Source of the DNA: Rhodocyclaceae bacterium
Lineage (GTDB): Bacteria; Pseudomonadota; Gammaproteobacteria; Burkholderiales; Rhodocyclaceae
Length of the DNA: 34,574 nt
Assembly: GCA_020445665.1 (NCBI GenBank)
Contig: JAGRGD010000004.1
Span: forward strand, 1-34,574
Direction: 5' to 3'
Position 1 is the stretch's first letter. The number at the start of each line of letters is the position of its first letter. The notes under the pieces were generated by a model. It ran no database searches. It had not been told where the DNA came from and worked only from the letters and a program-made list of their open reading frames with translations. Positions 1 to 9,087 of the stretch are shown piece by piece. Position numbers and translations under genes: made by a program.

Positions 1-2370
1 CACCACGAGCTGACGCGCATCGCCGAGGGAATCTCGCGCGAGTTCCGGCGCATCGACACCGAGGCGCTCGACGACGCCTACGAGAAGATCGTGGCCGGTT
101 CGCGCGAGGACAAGTCCTCGCCCGCGGGTGCCGGCGGCGCCGCGCCCGCCGCGGGCGGGCACGGGACGCCGACGGGCAAGGGCGGCGGCAAGGCGCTCGA
201 CCAGTACACCGTCGATCTCACCGCGCGTGCCCGCGCGGGCGAGATCGACCCGGTGCTCGGGCGCGATCCCGAGATCCGGCTGATGGTCGACATCCTCATG
301 CGGCGCCGGCAGAACAACCCGATCCTGACGGGCGAGCCCGGCGTGGGCAAGACGGCGGTGGTCGAGGGCTTCGCTCTGCGCATCGCGGCCGGCGACGTCC
401 CGCCCGCGCTGAAGAACGTGACGGTGCGCACCCTCGACCTGGGACTGCTGCAGGCCGGCGCCGGCGTGCGCGGCGAGTTCGAGAACCGCCTCAAGGGCGT
501 CATCGAGGAGGTCAAGTCCTCGCCGAGCCCGATCATCCTCTTCATCGACGAGGCGCACACCCTGGTCGGTGCCGGCGGTGCCGCCGGCACCGGCGACGCC
601 GCCAATCTGCTCAAGCCGGCGCTGGCGCGCGGCACCCTGCGCACCGTCGTGGCGACCACCTGGGCCGAGTACAAGAAGCACATCGAGAAGGATCCGGCCC
701 TGACCCGCCGCTTCCAGGTGGTGCAGGTGGATGAGCCCTCCGAGCACAAGGCCATCCTGATGATGCGTGGTGTGGCGACGATGATGGAAGGCCACCACAA
801 GGTCCAGATCCTGGACGAGGCGCTCGAGGCGGCGGTCAAGCTGTCGCACCGCTACATCCCGGCGCGCCAGCTGCCGGACAAGTCGGTCAGCCTGCTCGAC
901 ACCGCCTGCGCCCGCGTCGCGGTCAGCCTGCACGCCACCCCCGCCGAGGTCGAGGACTGCCGCCGCCGCATCGAGGCCCTCGAGGTCGAGGAGCGGATCA
1001 TCGGCCGCGAGAAGGCCATCGGCATCGAGGTGACCGAGCGCGAGACCACCGTCGCCGAGTCCCTCGCCGCCGAGCGCGAGCGGCTCACCGGCCTCGAGGC
1101 GCGCTGGAGCGACGAGAAGACCCTGGTGGACCAGATCCTCGATCTGCGCGCCCAGCTGCGTGGCGACAAGGATCCGGTCGAGGGCACGGGCAGCTCGCTC
1201 GAAGCCGCCGCCGAAGCCGCCAAGGGCGACGACGATGCCGCCCCGGCCGCCGACGCCCCGACCGGCCCGAGCGAGGAGGCGCGCGCCGCGCTGCTGGCGG
1301 AGTTGCAGCAGGCGCAGGAGAAGCTGGCCGAACTGCAGGGCGAGCATCCGCTGATCCTGCCCACCGTCGACTACCAGGCGGTGGCCAGCGTCGTCGCCGA
1401 CTGGACCGGCATTCCGGTCGGCCGGATGGCCCGCAACGAGGTCGAGACCGTGCTCAAGCTGCCCCAGCTGCTGGGCCAGCGGGTGATCGGCCAGGATCAC
1501 GCGATGGAGATGATCGCCAAGCGCATCCAGACCTCCCGCGCCGGCATCGACAACCCCAACAAGCCGATCGGCGTCTTCATGCTCGCCGGCACCTCCGGCG
1601 TCGGTAAGACCGAGACCGCGCTGGCGCTGGCCGAGGCCCTCTACGGGGGCGAACAGAACCTCATCACCATCAACATGAGCGAATTCCAGGAAGCCCACAC
1701 GGTATCCACCCTCAAGGGCGCCCCGCCGGGCTACGTCGGCTACGGCGAGGGCGGCGTGCTCACCGAAGCGGTCCGGCGCAAGCCCTACTCGGTGGTGCTG
1801 CTCGACGAGGTCGAGAAGGCCCACTCCGACGTGCACGAGATCTTCTTCCAGGTCTTCGACAAGGGCTTCATGGAAGACGGCGAGGGTCGCTTCATCGACT
1901 TCAAGAACACCCTGATCCTGCTCACCACCAACGCCGGCACCGAGCTGATCGCCAACATGTGCGCCGACCCGGAACTGATGCCAGACCCGGACGGCCTCTC
2001 CAAGGCCCTGCGCGAGCCACTGCTCAAGATCTTCCCGCCGGCCCTGCTCGGGCGCCTGGTGACGATCCCCTACTTCCCGCTCTCCGACGAGATGCTGGGC
2101 AAGATCGTCCAGCTGCAGCTCGGCCGGATCAAGAAGCGCGTCGAGGAGCGTCACAAGGTGCCGTTCAGCTACACCGACGAGGTGGTCAAGCTGGTGGTCA
2201 GCCGCTGCACCGAGTCGGAATCGGGCGGTCGCATGATCGACGCGATCCTGACCAACACCCTGCTGCCGGACCTGTCGAAGGAGTTCCTCAGTCGCCTGAT
2301 GGAAGGCCGGCCCGTCGCCCGGGTCGAGGTCGGCGCCGCGGACAACGAGTTCACCTACGTCTTCGACTGA
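1..2370 (+). CDS. tssH: Type VI secretion AAA+ ATPase TssH/ClpV (5' end outside window)
   Basis: This cytoplasmic ring ATPase disassembles the contracted TssB/TssC sheath so that the type VI secretion system can be reused. The frame is open from base 1, so the N-terminal domain is largely missing and 789 residues are visible. There are two AAA+ modules. The first has Walker A GEPGVGKT at visible residues 111-118 and Walker B LFIDEAH at 180-186. The second has GTSGVGKT near 530-537 and VVLLDE near 598-603. The segment TLDLGLLQAGAGVRGEFE and the ATTWAEYKK stretch are ClpV-like rather than ClpB-like. An acidic, Ala-rich insertion near residues 389-425 interrupts the coiled-coil middle region and is probably a lineage-specific linker. 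The other tss genes would lie upstream of the window. A strong hairpin follows the stop codon. Confidence 0.93.
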   Translation, partial: HHELTRIAEGISREFRRIDTEALDDAYEKIVAGSREDKSSPAGAGGAAPAAGGHGTPTGKGGGKALDQYTVDLTARARAGEIDPVLGRDPEIRLMVDILMRRRQNNPILTGEPGVGKTAVVEGFALRIAAGDVPPALKNVTVRTLDLGLLQAGAGVRGEFENRLKGVIEEVKSSPSPIILFIDEAHTLVGAGGAAGTGDAANLLKPALARGTLRTVVATTWAEYKKHIEKDPALTRRFQVVQVDEPSEHKAILMMRGVATMMEGHHKVQILDEALEAAVKLSHRYIPARQLPDKSVSLLDTACARVAVSLHATPAEVEDCRRRIEALEVEERIIGREKAIGIEVTERETTVAESLAAERERLTGLEARWSDEKTLVDQILDLRAQLRGDKDPVEGTGSSLEAAAEAAKGDDDAAPAADAPTGPSEEARAALLAELQQAQEKLAELQGEHPLILPTVDYQAVASVVADWTGIPVGRMARNEVETVLKLPQLLGQRVIGQDHAMEMIAKRIQTSRAGIDNPNKPIGVFMLAGTSGVGKTETALALAEALYGGEQNLITINMSEFQEAHTVSTLKGAPPGYVGYGEGGVLTEAVRRKPYSVVLLDEVEKAHSDVHEIFFQVFDKGFMEDGEGRFIDFKNTLILLTTNAGTELIANMCADPELMPDPDGLSKALREPLLKIFPPALLGRLVTIPYFPLSDEMLGKIVQLQLGRIKKRVEERHKVPFSYTDEVVKLVVSRCTESESGGRMIDAILTNTLLPDLSKEFLSRLMEGRPVARVEVGAADNEFTYVFD

Positions 2371-2380
2371 CCTCCACGCC

Positions 2381-2413
2381 CTCCGGCGTCGCCTCACCGT
2401 GGCGGCGCCGGAG
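2381..2413 (+). terminator. GC-rich hairpin between tssH and the lipase gene
   Basis: Thirteen-base arms (2381-2393 and 2401-2413) pair with a single G-T wobble around a 7-base loop. No T-tract follows, so this may be a pause, attenuation or RNA-stability element rather than a classical intrinsic terminator. It lies 23 bases before the next start codon. Confidence 0.45.
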
Positions 2414-2435
2414 GTCTTCAACAGGATCCGCCCCC

Positions 2436-3734
2436 ATGCCGACATTCACCGTCTTCTGCCATGGCACCGGCTTCAACCGCCACAAGGGCAGTGAATGCGA
2501 CGAGCTGGTCGCCTGGTGCCACAACAACATCCACGGCCGCGAGGCGCGGCTCGTCAATGGCGCCGTCGCGCCCGGCAACTACCTCATCAACGAGGGCCCG
2601 GGGCACGGCGGCGACGGCCTCGAACAGGCCCAGAACGTGAACCCGATCACCGGGGCAAGCCGCACCCGCACGCCCCTGAAAAAGACCTTTCACACCCCTA
2701 CCTTCGCCGAGCACGCCAGCGGCGAGACCCACGGCCGCGAGCGCTTTGCGTCCACCAAGGGCAAGATCACCGGGGCCGGCTGGGACGAGAATGTGGTGCG
2801 TACGGTCAATGTGATCCAGGAGATGAAGTTCACCCACGGCGTCGATATCGACCGGGTCAATCTGGTCGGCTGGAGCCGCGGCGCCGTCACCTGCATCCGC
2901 ATCGCCCATCACCTCTACGAGGTCTTCAGGACCACGGTCGCCTGCAACATCTTCGCCGTGGATCCGGTCGCCGGCGGCGACGCCGGCGAGAAGATGAGCG
3001 ACACCCAGGCCCTGATGCCGAATGTCAGGCGCTATGTCGGCATCCTCTCGATGCACGAGATGCGCAAGACCTTCAAGCCCCAGGACTGGAGCCGCATCGC
3101 CCTGCAGCCCCATGCCACCACCGCGGTGATGCTGCCGATGCCCGGCGTGCATAACGCCCAGGTGATGGTCAAGACCCCGGCCGACTCGGCCTACATCACG
3201 CGGAACCTGGCGTCGGCCTTTCTCGCCGCCAACGGCACGCCAATGATCCGCAAGGCCTTTGCCCACCTCAACACGCCCGAGGACATGTGCCAGGCCTACG
3301 GCCGGCTGGTGCTGTCCCTGTCCGAGCACCGCAAGTACCAGTCCAGCGGCCTGGCCAACCGGATCGTCGGGACCGGGCTGCGCCGCCGTGCCTTCGCCAC
3401 CCACTCCAAGATGGATGGCTACACCCGCGGCGGCAAGGGCAGCTACTGGATCAACGAGCACCACCGGGCCTGCTTCCAGGCCGCCTTTCCCGCCGCCTAC
3501 CAGAGCATTTTCGAGAGCACCGGGCGCGGCGAATGGCCCCTGGCGGAGGTGGACCGCCGCCTCGCGATGGCGCTGCCCAGGCTGACCGCGATCCGCGACT
3601 CGCTGATCGCCAAGGAGCTGCTCGCGTTCGACGATGACGGCCCCGACCCGGGTTTCGTGATCGAGCTCGGTGCCGGCCGCTACGACGACAACGTCAAGAC
3701 CCACTGGCCCGACGACTTCCCGCTGCACGCCTGA
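2436..3734 (+). CDS. Alpha/beta-hydrolase, putative type VI lipase (Tle-like, DUF2235-like) effector
   Basis: This 432-residue protein has no signal peptide or membrane segment. It opens with a beta strand followed by HGTGFNR, which resembles the oxyanion/N-terminal strand of DUF2235-type hydrolases. The nucleophile elbow GWSRGA places the serine at S147. A following strand ends in VDPVAGG (D176), and PGVHN (H239) sits where DUF2235 proteins carry the catalytic His motif. A Ser-Asp-His triad is therefore plausible. An AGGA ribosome site precedes the ATG. Position directly behind clpV and absence of a Sec signal fit phospholipase effectors delivered by type VI secretion. No PAAR, VgrG or obvious immunity lipoprotein is adjacent in the window, so the effector role is inference. 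A housekeeping cytoplasmic esterase is the alternative. Confidence 0.6.
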   Translation: MPTFTVFCHGTGFNRHKGSECDELVAWCHNNIHGREARLVNGAVAPGNYLINEGPGHGGDGLEQAQNVNPITGASRTRTPLKKTFHTPTFAEHASGETHGRERFASTKGKITGAGWDENVVRTVNVIQEMKFTHGVDIDRVNLVGWSRGAVTCIRIAHHLYEVFRTTVACNIFAVDPVAGGDAGEKMSDTQALMPNVRRYVGILSMHEMRKTFKPQDWSRIALQPHATTAVMLPMPGVHNAQVMVKTPADSAYITRNLASAFLAANGTPMIRKAFAHLNTPEDMCQAYGRLVLSLSEHRKYQSSGLANRIVGTGLRRRAFATHSKMDGYTRGGKGSYWINEHHRACFQAAFPAAYQSIFESTGRGEWPLAEVDRRLAMALPRLTAIRDSLIAKELLAFDDDGPDPGFVIELGAGRYDDNVKTHWPDDFPLHA

Positions 3735-3780
3735 GCGGCTGCGCACGCCCGATACCCCGCGCCTCAAGGCGCCGAGAGCC

Positions 3781-5109
3781 ATGACCGAACCTGAAACCAA
3801 GACCTTCACCCTGTCCGAGGCGATCCGGATCGCCACCCAGCTGCATCGCGAATACAAGCTCGAAGCCGCCCGCGACCTCTACGAGCAGCTCATCGCGGCT
3901 GCGCCCGAGCACCCCGACGTGCTGCATTTCTACGGCATCCTCAAGCACCAGATGGCTGACTCCGAGGCCGGCATCTCGATGATCCGGCAGGCCATTGCGC
4001 TGGCACCGGACTATGCGGATTTCCACATCAACCTGGGCAACATCCTGGTCCAGTGCGGCCGCATCGACGAGGGGACCGAGGAGTACCAGGCCGCGCTGCG
4101 CCTTCGGCCGAACTCGTGCGAGGCCTGGAACAACCTCGGCTCAATCCATCGCAGCCAGGATCGCATCGCCGAGGCCGAGGCGGCCTACCGCAAGGCCCTC
4201 GAGATCGACCCCAAGATGATCGGCGCGCTGAACAACCTCGGGCACATCTACTGGCACCGCAAGGACTACGAGGAGAGCACGCGACTCTTCTGCGCATCGA
4301 TCGGCATCGATCCGACCGACCCGGCGGCGCACAAGATGCTCGGCATGGTCTATTACACCCAGGGCATGCCCGACAAGGCCGCCGCGGCCTTCAAGCAGTG
4401 GATCGACGCCGACCCGGACAACCCGGCCGCGCACCACCACTACGCGGCATGCCGGGGCGAGGCCGTGCCGGAGCGGGCCTCCGACGACTACGTGCGCTAC
4501 ACCTTCGACCGCTTCGCTCAGAATTTCGAAGACCAGCTTCAGTCCAAACTCCACTACCGCGCCCCGGCCCTGCTCGAGCAGGCCTTCGCGGGCCGCCTTC
4601 CGGCACCGGAGAAGCAGTTCGACATCCTCGACGCGGGCTGCGGCACCGGCCTGTGCGGCCCGCTGATGGCGCCCTGGGCGCGCCGTCAGGAGGGTGTGGA
4701 CCTGTCCGGCGGCATGCTCGCGCAGGCCCGCGCCAAGCAGTGCTACGACCTGCTCGAGGAGGCCGAGCTGACCGCCTGGCTGGAGGCCCACCCGGCCGCC
4801 TACGATGTCGTGATCTCGGCCGACACCCTGTGCTACTTCGGGCCGCTGGAGGCCGTCACCGCGGCGGCCCTGTCGGCGCTCCGACCGGGCGGCACGCTGG
4901 GCTACACGGTCGAGCGCATCGTCGACCCGCAAGCCGGCGAGCACTCGCGCCTGTCGGCGAGCGGCCGCTACCAGCACACCGCCGAGTACCTGGCCGCGAC
5001 GCTCGAGGGCGCCGGCTTCGTCGACATCGACATCCGCGAAGCCCACCTGCGCACAGAAGGCGGCAAACCCGTCGAAGGGCTCGTGGTCCTCGCCGACCGG
5101 CCCCGCTGA
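3781..5109 (+). CDS. TPR repeat / class I SAM methyltransferase fusion, copy 1
   Basis: The 442-residue protein has about five or six tetratricopeptide repeats in the first 235 residues, with recurring W/NNLG and A-x-A-Y/L-x-x-A-L-x-x-x-P patterns. A Rossmann methyltransferase follows with SAM motif I DILDAGCGTG at 281-290, an acidic motif II GVDLSGGML, and a SADTLCYF strand. This is the architecture of COG4976 (predicted methyltransferase with TPR repeat). The substrate is unknown. TPRs normally bind a protein partner, so a protein substrate is possible. The first ATG after the lipase stop is taken as start, 46 bases downstream of it. The gene overlaps the next paralogue by one base (TGATG), so the two are probably translationally coupled. 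It is probably co-transcribed with the lipase. Confidence 0.85.
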   Translation: MTEPETKTFTLSEAIRIATQLHREYKLEAARDLYEQLIAAAPEHPDVLHFYGILKHQMADSEAGISMIRQAIALAPDYADFHINLGNILVQCGRIDEGTEEYQAALRLRPNSCEAWNNLGSIHRSQDRIAEAEAAYRKALEIDPKMIGALNNLGHIYWHRKDYEESTRLFCASIGIDPTDPAAHKMLGMVYYTQGMPDKAAAAFKQWIDADPDNPAAHHHYAACRGEAVPERASDDYVRYTFDRFAQNFEDQLQSKLHYRAPALLEQAFAGRLPAPEKQFDILDAGCGTGLCGPLMAPWARRQEGVDLSGGMLAQARAKQCYDLLEEAELTAWLEAHPAAYDVVISADTLCYFGPLEAVTAAALSALRPGGTLGYTVERIVDPQAGEHSRLSASGRYQHTAEYLAATLEGAGFVDIDIREAHLRTEGGKPVEGLVVLADRPR

Positions 5110-6449
5110 TGGGGTCGAAGCGCGGGCGGGGCAAGGCCCCCCGGAAGGGCAGCAAGGTCACCATCGACGACGCGCTGCGCATGGCGGTCGGGCACCATCG
5201 AGCCGACAGACTCGCCGAAGCGCGGGTCCTCTACGAGCAGGTCCTGAAGGCGGTGCCGACACACCCGGATGCCCTCCACTTCTACGGCATCCTGCGTTTC
5301 CGCCAGGGGGATGCCGAGATCGCCGAGCGGCTGATCCGGCAGGCCATCGACGCGGTGCCGGACTTCCCGGACTATCACCTCAACCTCGGCAACATCCTGA
5401 TCGAGATGGCCCGGCCCGAAGACGCCGAAGCGGCCTACCGCGCGGCGCTGGCCCTGCGCCCGGACTACGCCGACGCGTGGAACAACCTCGGCTCGATCCA
5501 GCGCCACCTGGGCCATCTCGAGGACGCCGAGGCGTCCTTCCAGCGGGCCATCGCACTCGACGAGCGCCCGATCCGGGCCTGGAACAACCTCGGCGAGCTC
5601 CACGCCGAGCGGGGCGACGGGGTCGCCGCGACCGAGTGCTTCTGCCGCTCGATCGTCCTTGACCAGCAGCACCCGGAGGCCCACAAACGCCTGGGCATCG
5701 CCTGGCAGCACCTGGGCGAGCCCGAGAAGGCGCGCCAGGCCTACCGCGACTGGCTGGCGATCGATCCCGACAACCCGGAGGCCCGCCACCTGCTCGCGGC
5801 CTGCGAAGAAGGGCCGGCCCCGGAGCGCGCCAGCGACGACTACGTCGCCTATACCTTCGACCGCTTCGCAGGCACCTTCGAAGAAAAGCTCCAGGGTCGC
5901 CTCGAGTACCGTGCGCCGGCACTGGTCCGTGACTGTCTCGAAGCCCGTTTCGGCGCACCGGGCAAGACCTGGACGGTCCTCGACGCCGGCTGCGGCACCG
6001 GGCTGTGTGGTCCGCTGGTCCGGCCGTGGGCAGCCCGCCTCGTCGGTGTGGACCTCTCTGGCGGCATGCTCGAGCAGGCCCGGGACAAGCGCTGCTACGA
6101 CGCCCTCGAGCGCGCCGAACTGACCGCCTGGCTGGAAGACCACCCGACGACCTACGACCTGATCCTCTCGGCCGACACGCTGATCTACTTCGGCGGGCTC
6201 GAGCGCGTGCTCACAGCCGCCCATGCCGCCCTGCGTCCGCGGGGGCGGCTGGTGTTCACCGTCGAGCGCCTCGACACCGGCGCCCCGTACGCCATCCACC
6301 ACAGCGGCCGCTACCAGCACGACGCCGGCTACGTGCGCCAGAGCGTCGAAGCTGCTGGCTTCATCGAGCCCGAGGTGAACACTGTGACGCTGCGAAGTGA
6401 AGCCGGCAAGCCGGTCGGGGGCCTGCTCGTATCGGCCTGTCGCGCCTGA
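5109..6449 (+). CDS. TPR repeat / class I SAM methyltransferase fusion, copy 2
   Basis: This 446-residue paralogue of the preceding gene is collinear over its whole length. It has a basic N-terminus (GSKRGRGKAPRKGSK), then TPRs, then motif I TVLDAGCGTG at 289-298 and GVDLSGGML. The hinge PERASDDYV-YTFDRFA is almost identical in both copies, which points to tandem duplication followed by divergence. The start codon shares a base with the stop of copy 1. The basic tail is unique to this copy and could bind nucleic acid or membrane. Function is unknown beyond SAM-dependent methyl transfer. Genetic linkage to clpV and the lipase suggests, but does not show, a link to type VI secretion. Confidence 0.85.
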   Translation: MGSKRGRGKAPRKGSKVTIDDALRMAVGHHRADRLAEARVLYEQVLKAVPTHPDALHFYGILRFRQGDAEIAERLIRQAIDAVPDFPDYHLNLGNILIEMARPEDAEAAYRAALALRPDYADAWNNLGSIQRHLGHLEDAEASFQRAIALDERPIRAWNNLGELHAERGDGVAATECFCRSIVLDQQHPEAHKRLGIAWQHLGEPEKARQAYRDWLAIDPDNPEARHLLAACEEGPAPERASDDYVAYTFDRFAGTFEEKLQGRLEYRAPALVRDCLEARFGAPGKTWTVLDAGCGTGLCGPLVRPWAARLVGVDLSGGMLEQARDKRCYDALERAELTAWLEDHPTTYDLILSADTLIYFGGLERVLTAAHAALRPRGRLVFTVERLDTGAPYAIHHSGRYQHDAGYVRQSVEAAGFIEPEVNTVTLRSEAGKPVGGLLVSACRA

Positions 6450-6464
6450 GCGCCACCGGAAGCA

Positions 6465-6497
6465 ACCCGGTCGGCCCACCCGTCAGGGCGGCCGGGT
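6465..6497. terminator. Hairpin between convergent genes
   Basis: ACCCGG-tc-GGCC (6465-6476) can pair with GGCCGGGT (6490-6497), leaving a two-base bulge. A second pairing, GCCCACC with GGTGGGC further right, is also possible. The element lies in the 63-base gap between the converging methyltransferase and metallopeptidase genes and could serve both strands. Confidence 0.35.
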
Positions 6498-6512
6498 CGG
6501 CATGGTGGGCAA

Positions 6513-8501
6513 TCAGTTCGACGCGGAGTCGGTCGTCTCCAGGTTGTCGTCCACCGCATAGTCATAGCCCGACAGCGACACGTCGGTCACCGTGAAGATG
6601 AAATCGCCCCGCGCACGGGTCCGCGACGAGCGCAGCGACACCACACCGGCGCCGTCCGTCGTCCCCGACACCGCATCGCTCACGGTGCCGCTCCACTGCC
6701 CGCTGACCAGCGCGCCGACCACCGGATTGCCATCTGCGTCCCGCACCACGACGTCGGCAACGCCCGCCGCGTTCTTCTTGTTGCCCGACAGGGAGACATT
6801 GATCGACGCAACATGCAGGGTCGGCGTCACTACCGGCCCGGTCGCGGTAATCGACACGCTGTCGGTGGCGCTCAGGCCCTGATCGTCGGTGACGGTCAGG
6901 GTGGCCGTGTAGCTGCCGGTGGCATAGGTGTGTGCAATGTCCGCCCCGCCGACCGGCGCCGAGCCGTCGCCCAGATCCCATTGATACGCGACGATGCTGC
7001 CATCCGGGTCGCTCGACCCGCCCGCGGACAGGGACACGCTCAGGGGCGCCTCACCGCTGGCCGGTGTGGCGCTCGCGGCGGCCGTCGGCGGCAGGTTGCC
7101 GGCGATCTGGATCGTGCCATCGAGGCGGTACTCGCCGAGGCTGCCATAGTCGGTGTAGCCGGTATCGGCCGTGCCCTTGCCGACGCCGCTGACGCGCACG
7201 TAATAGTTGCCGTCAGCCGGCAGGGTCGCGCTCACCGCGGCCTCCAGCGCATCGACCGGGTTGTCGGTTGCCAGCACCGTGCCGGTCGCATCGAGCAATT
7301 CGAGGCGGGCATCGAGGTTGCTCGACGGGCCCGCAAGACTCAGCGAGAAACTCGCGACACCCGCACCGGCGGCAAATGCGAATACATCCGCGTCGCTCCT
7401 GCGCTCAATGGTGCCGCCGCCCGACAGGATCTGCGCCGCGCCCAGCGAGGTGGCGGTGGCAGGCGTGTCGCCGTGGTCGTCACCACGCAGCGGCAGCGCA
7501 TTCGACTGCATCACGACGAAGTCGTCCTCCTGGTTGTTGGCGCCCGGGTACTCGCCCTTGCTCCACTGGACCAGCGGCTTGTAATAGCCCACACCCATGA
7601 TCGGCGCCCAGCCCGTCGCGCCCGTGCCGTGCCCGGCGTAGTAGCCAGCAGAAGTATCGCCATCGTGGTTGAGACCAACGTTGTGGCCCGCCTCGTGGGC
7701 CACGGCCTCTGCCACGTACTTTTCGTTGCCGCTGCCGAGCCGGTCAAAGAAGACAAAGGCCGGCTTGTAGTACTCGCTGGTCATGTCGAACACGCCCAGA
7801 TAGGCGAAACCGCCGCAGCCACAGCCGCCCGGCACGAAGTCGCGGGTGATCACAACGCGGGTGCCGAACTGCAGGTCGCCGCTGCCTGAGCGAGCCAGCA
7901 CCTCGAGTGGTGGCTCCTCGGTGGTGACGTCCACATCGAACGGTGCATAGTCCTCCGCCACCCGCTGCCAGATGCCCTTGATGCGGGCGAGTTCGGTGCT
8001 GCTGAAGGTGAAGGGCAATCCGTCCAGGTCGTAGGGCGGTGAGTCGATGCTGGCGATGCCGTAGCCGGCGTTCCAGGCCGTGCCGGTCGTTGTGTGACCG
8101 TTGAAGTCCAGGTAAATCGTACGCAGCGCACCGGGCCGGCTGTGGAGCAGAAAGGTCTGCTCGTCGGGAATCACGGCGGCCTCTGGCGCGGCGGTCCCGG
8201 TGGCATCCGGCGCGGCCTCGACCACATGGGTGTCGATGTAGTGCAGGCGACCGTTGCGGTCGATGTGGGCGGTCGCGTCCCGGCGCAGGATCGCCACGAA
8301 CTCCTCGGCGCTCTTGCCATACCAGCGCGCCACGGCCGGCAAATGCTGCCCCAGCATCTCGATGGCGCGCTGACCGCTCGCTGCCTCCGGCAGGCTCAGC
8401 CCGGGAAAATCGGGCCTGGCGGCCTGCGCCGCCCCCTGGACGGCAAGGGCCGAGAGGGCCAGGCTCAGGGTCTTGAGGGCATGGGTGCGGGTCAGTCTCA
8501 C
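6513..8501 (-). CDS. Secreted zinc metallopeptidase with PPC and PKD domains
   Basis: The chosen GTG start at 8501 has a good GAGGAGAA ribosome site at 8509-8516 and leads straight into a Sec signal peptide ending around GAAQAA; the frame stays open upstream without such signals. The protein is 662 residues. The metzincin zinc motif HEAGHNVGLNHD lies at 269-280 (ligands H269, H273, H279; catalytic E270), and M302 in the APIMG segment is a likely Met-turn. After the catalytic part come a bacterial pre-peptidase C-terminal domain (about 345-465), a PKD domain (about 472-553, with the WDLGDG core), and a last Ig-like beta domain (about 560-662). Such proteins are exported proteases, often of extracellular matrix or nutrient protein. 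The pro-region lies between the signal peptide and the zinc site. Confidence 0.8.
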   Translation of the reverse strand: MRLTRTHALKTLSLALSALAVQGAAQAARPDFPGLSLPEAASGQRAIEMLGQHLPAVARWYGKSAEEFVAILRRDATAHIDRNGRLHYIDTHVVEAAPDATGTAAPEAAVIPDEQTFLLHSRPGALRTIYLDFNGHTTTGTAWNAGYGIASIDSPPYDLDGLPFTFSSTELARIKGIWQRVAEDYAPFDVDVTTEEPPLEVLARSGSGDLQFGTRVVITRDFVPGGCGCGGFAYLGVFDMTSEYYKPAFVFFDRLGSGNEKYVAEAVAHEAGHNVGLNHDGDTSAGYYAGHGTGATGWAPIMGVGYYKPLVQWSKGEYPGANNQEDDFVVMQSNALPLRGDDHGDTPATATSLGAAQILSGGGTIERRSDADVFAFAAGAGVASFSLSLAGPSSNLDARLELLDATGTVLATDNPVDALEAAVSATLPADGNYYVRVSGVGKGTADTGYTDYGSLGEYRLDGTIQIAGNLPPTAAASATPASGEAPLSVSLSAGGSSDPDGSIVAYQWDLGDGSAPVGGADIAHTYATGSYTATLTVTDDQGLSATDSVSITATGPVVTPTLHVASINVSLSGNKKNAAGVADVVVRDADGNPVVGALVSGQWSGTVSDAVSGTTDGAGVVSLRSSRTRARGDFIFTVTDVSLSGYDYAVDDNLETTDSASN

Positions 8502-8724
8502 GGCGGCTTCTCCTCGGCGCGCCCGGACCTCGCCGGGCATGGATTCGTGACAGGTTTCACGATTAACGGAAGCCGCCACCCCCGCCTTCAGACCGCCGGT
8601 CCGCCGTGCCCGCGCCGCCGAATCGAACCGGGAACGCCCGGCAAACGCCCGCACGATCGGCAACTTGCCGGCCGTCGGAGGCGGGGTCGGGCAAACCGTT
8701 CATCGCCTGCCCCCGCCGAGGCGA

Positions 8725-9045
8725 TCAGGGGGCGGATGCCACGCCGGCGAGCAGGGCCTCGACCTCGGCGCGATCCGCTGGCCGAACGGCGCGGGCCAGT
8801 TCCACGCCATCGCGCAGCAGCACCAGCGTCGGCCACAGGCGTACCCCGAAGTGCCGCCCGAGGCGTCGTCCCGGGCCATCCTCGACGCGCACGTGGCGGA
8901 CATCGGAGCGGCCGGCCAGCGCGGCATCGACCGCATACCGCGCGCGGCCGCACCAGCCGCACCAGTTGGTGCCGAAATCGAGCAGGAGCAGGCCGTCCGT
9001 GGCCAGGATCTGTTCCAGTGACAGCGGGTTGGCGGTGTAGTCCAT
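8725..9045 (-). CDS. Thioredoxin-like protein (CGWC active site)
   Basis: This is a compact 106-residue thioredoxin fold with the active site C29-G-W-C32 in the context FGTNWCGWC, and the cis-proline at P72 in WPTLVLL. There is no signal peptide, so it is probably cytoplasmic, reducing disulfides or serving a dedicated partner. CGWC rather than the CGPC of housekeeping thioredoxins suggests altered redox potential or partner range. It starts 42 bases after the stop of the Gate-domain membrane protein on the same strand, so the two may form an operon. Confidence 0.8.
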   Translation of the reverse strand: MDYTANPLSLEQILATDGLLLLDFGTNWCGWCGRARYAVDAALAGRSDVRHVRVEDGPGRRLGRHFGVRLWPTLVLLRDGVELARAVRPADRAEVEALLAGVASAP

Positions 9046-9087
9046 GGGAGCTTCCCGAAGTGATCGCCTTAGCCCGCCGCGCGGCCC

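Noticed and set aside
2418-3857. Long open frame on the minus strand across the lipase gene
   Set aside because: It is a codon-bias shadow of the plus-strand gene. It is rich in Gly/Val/Ala/Arg without domains, and the plus-strand frame has clear hydrolase motifs.
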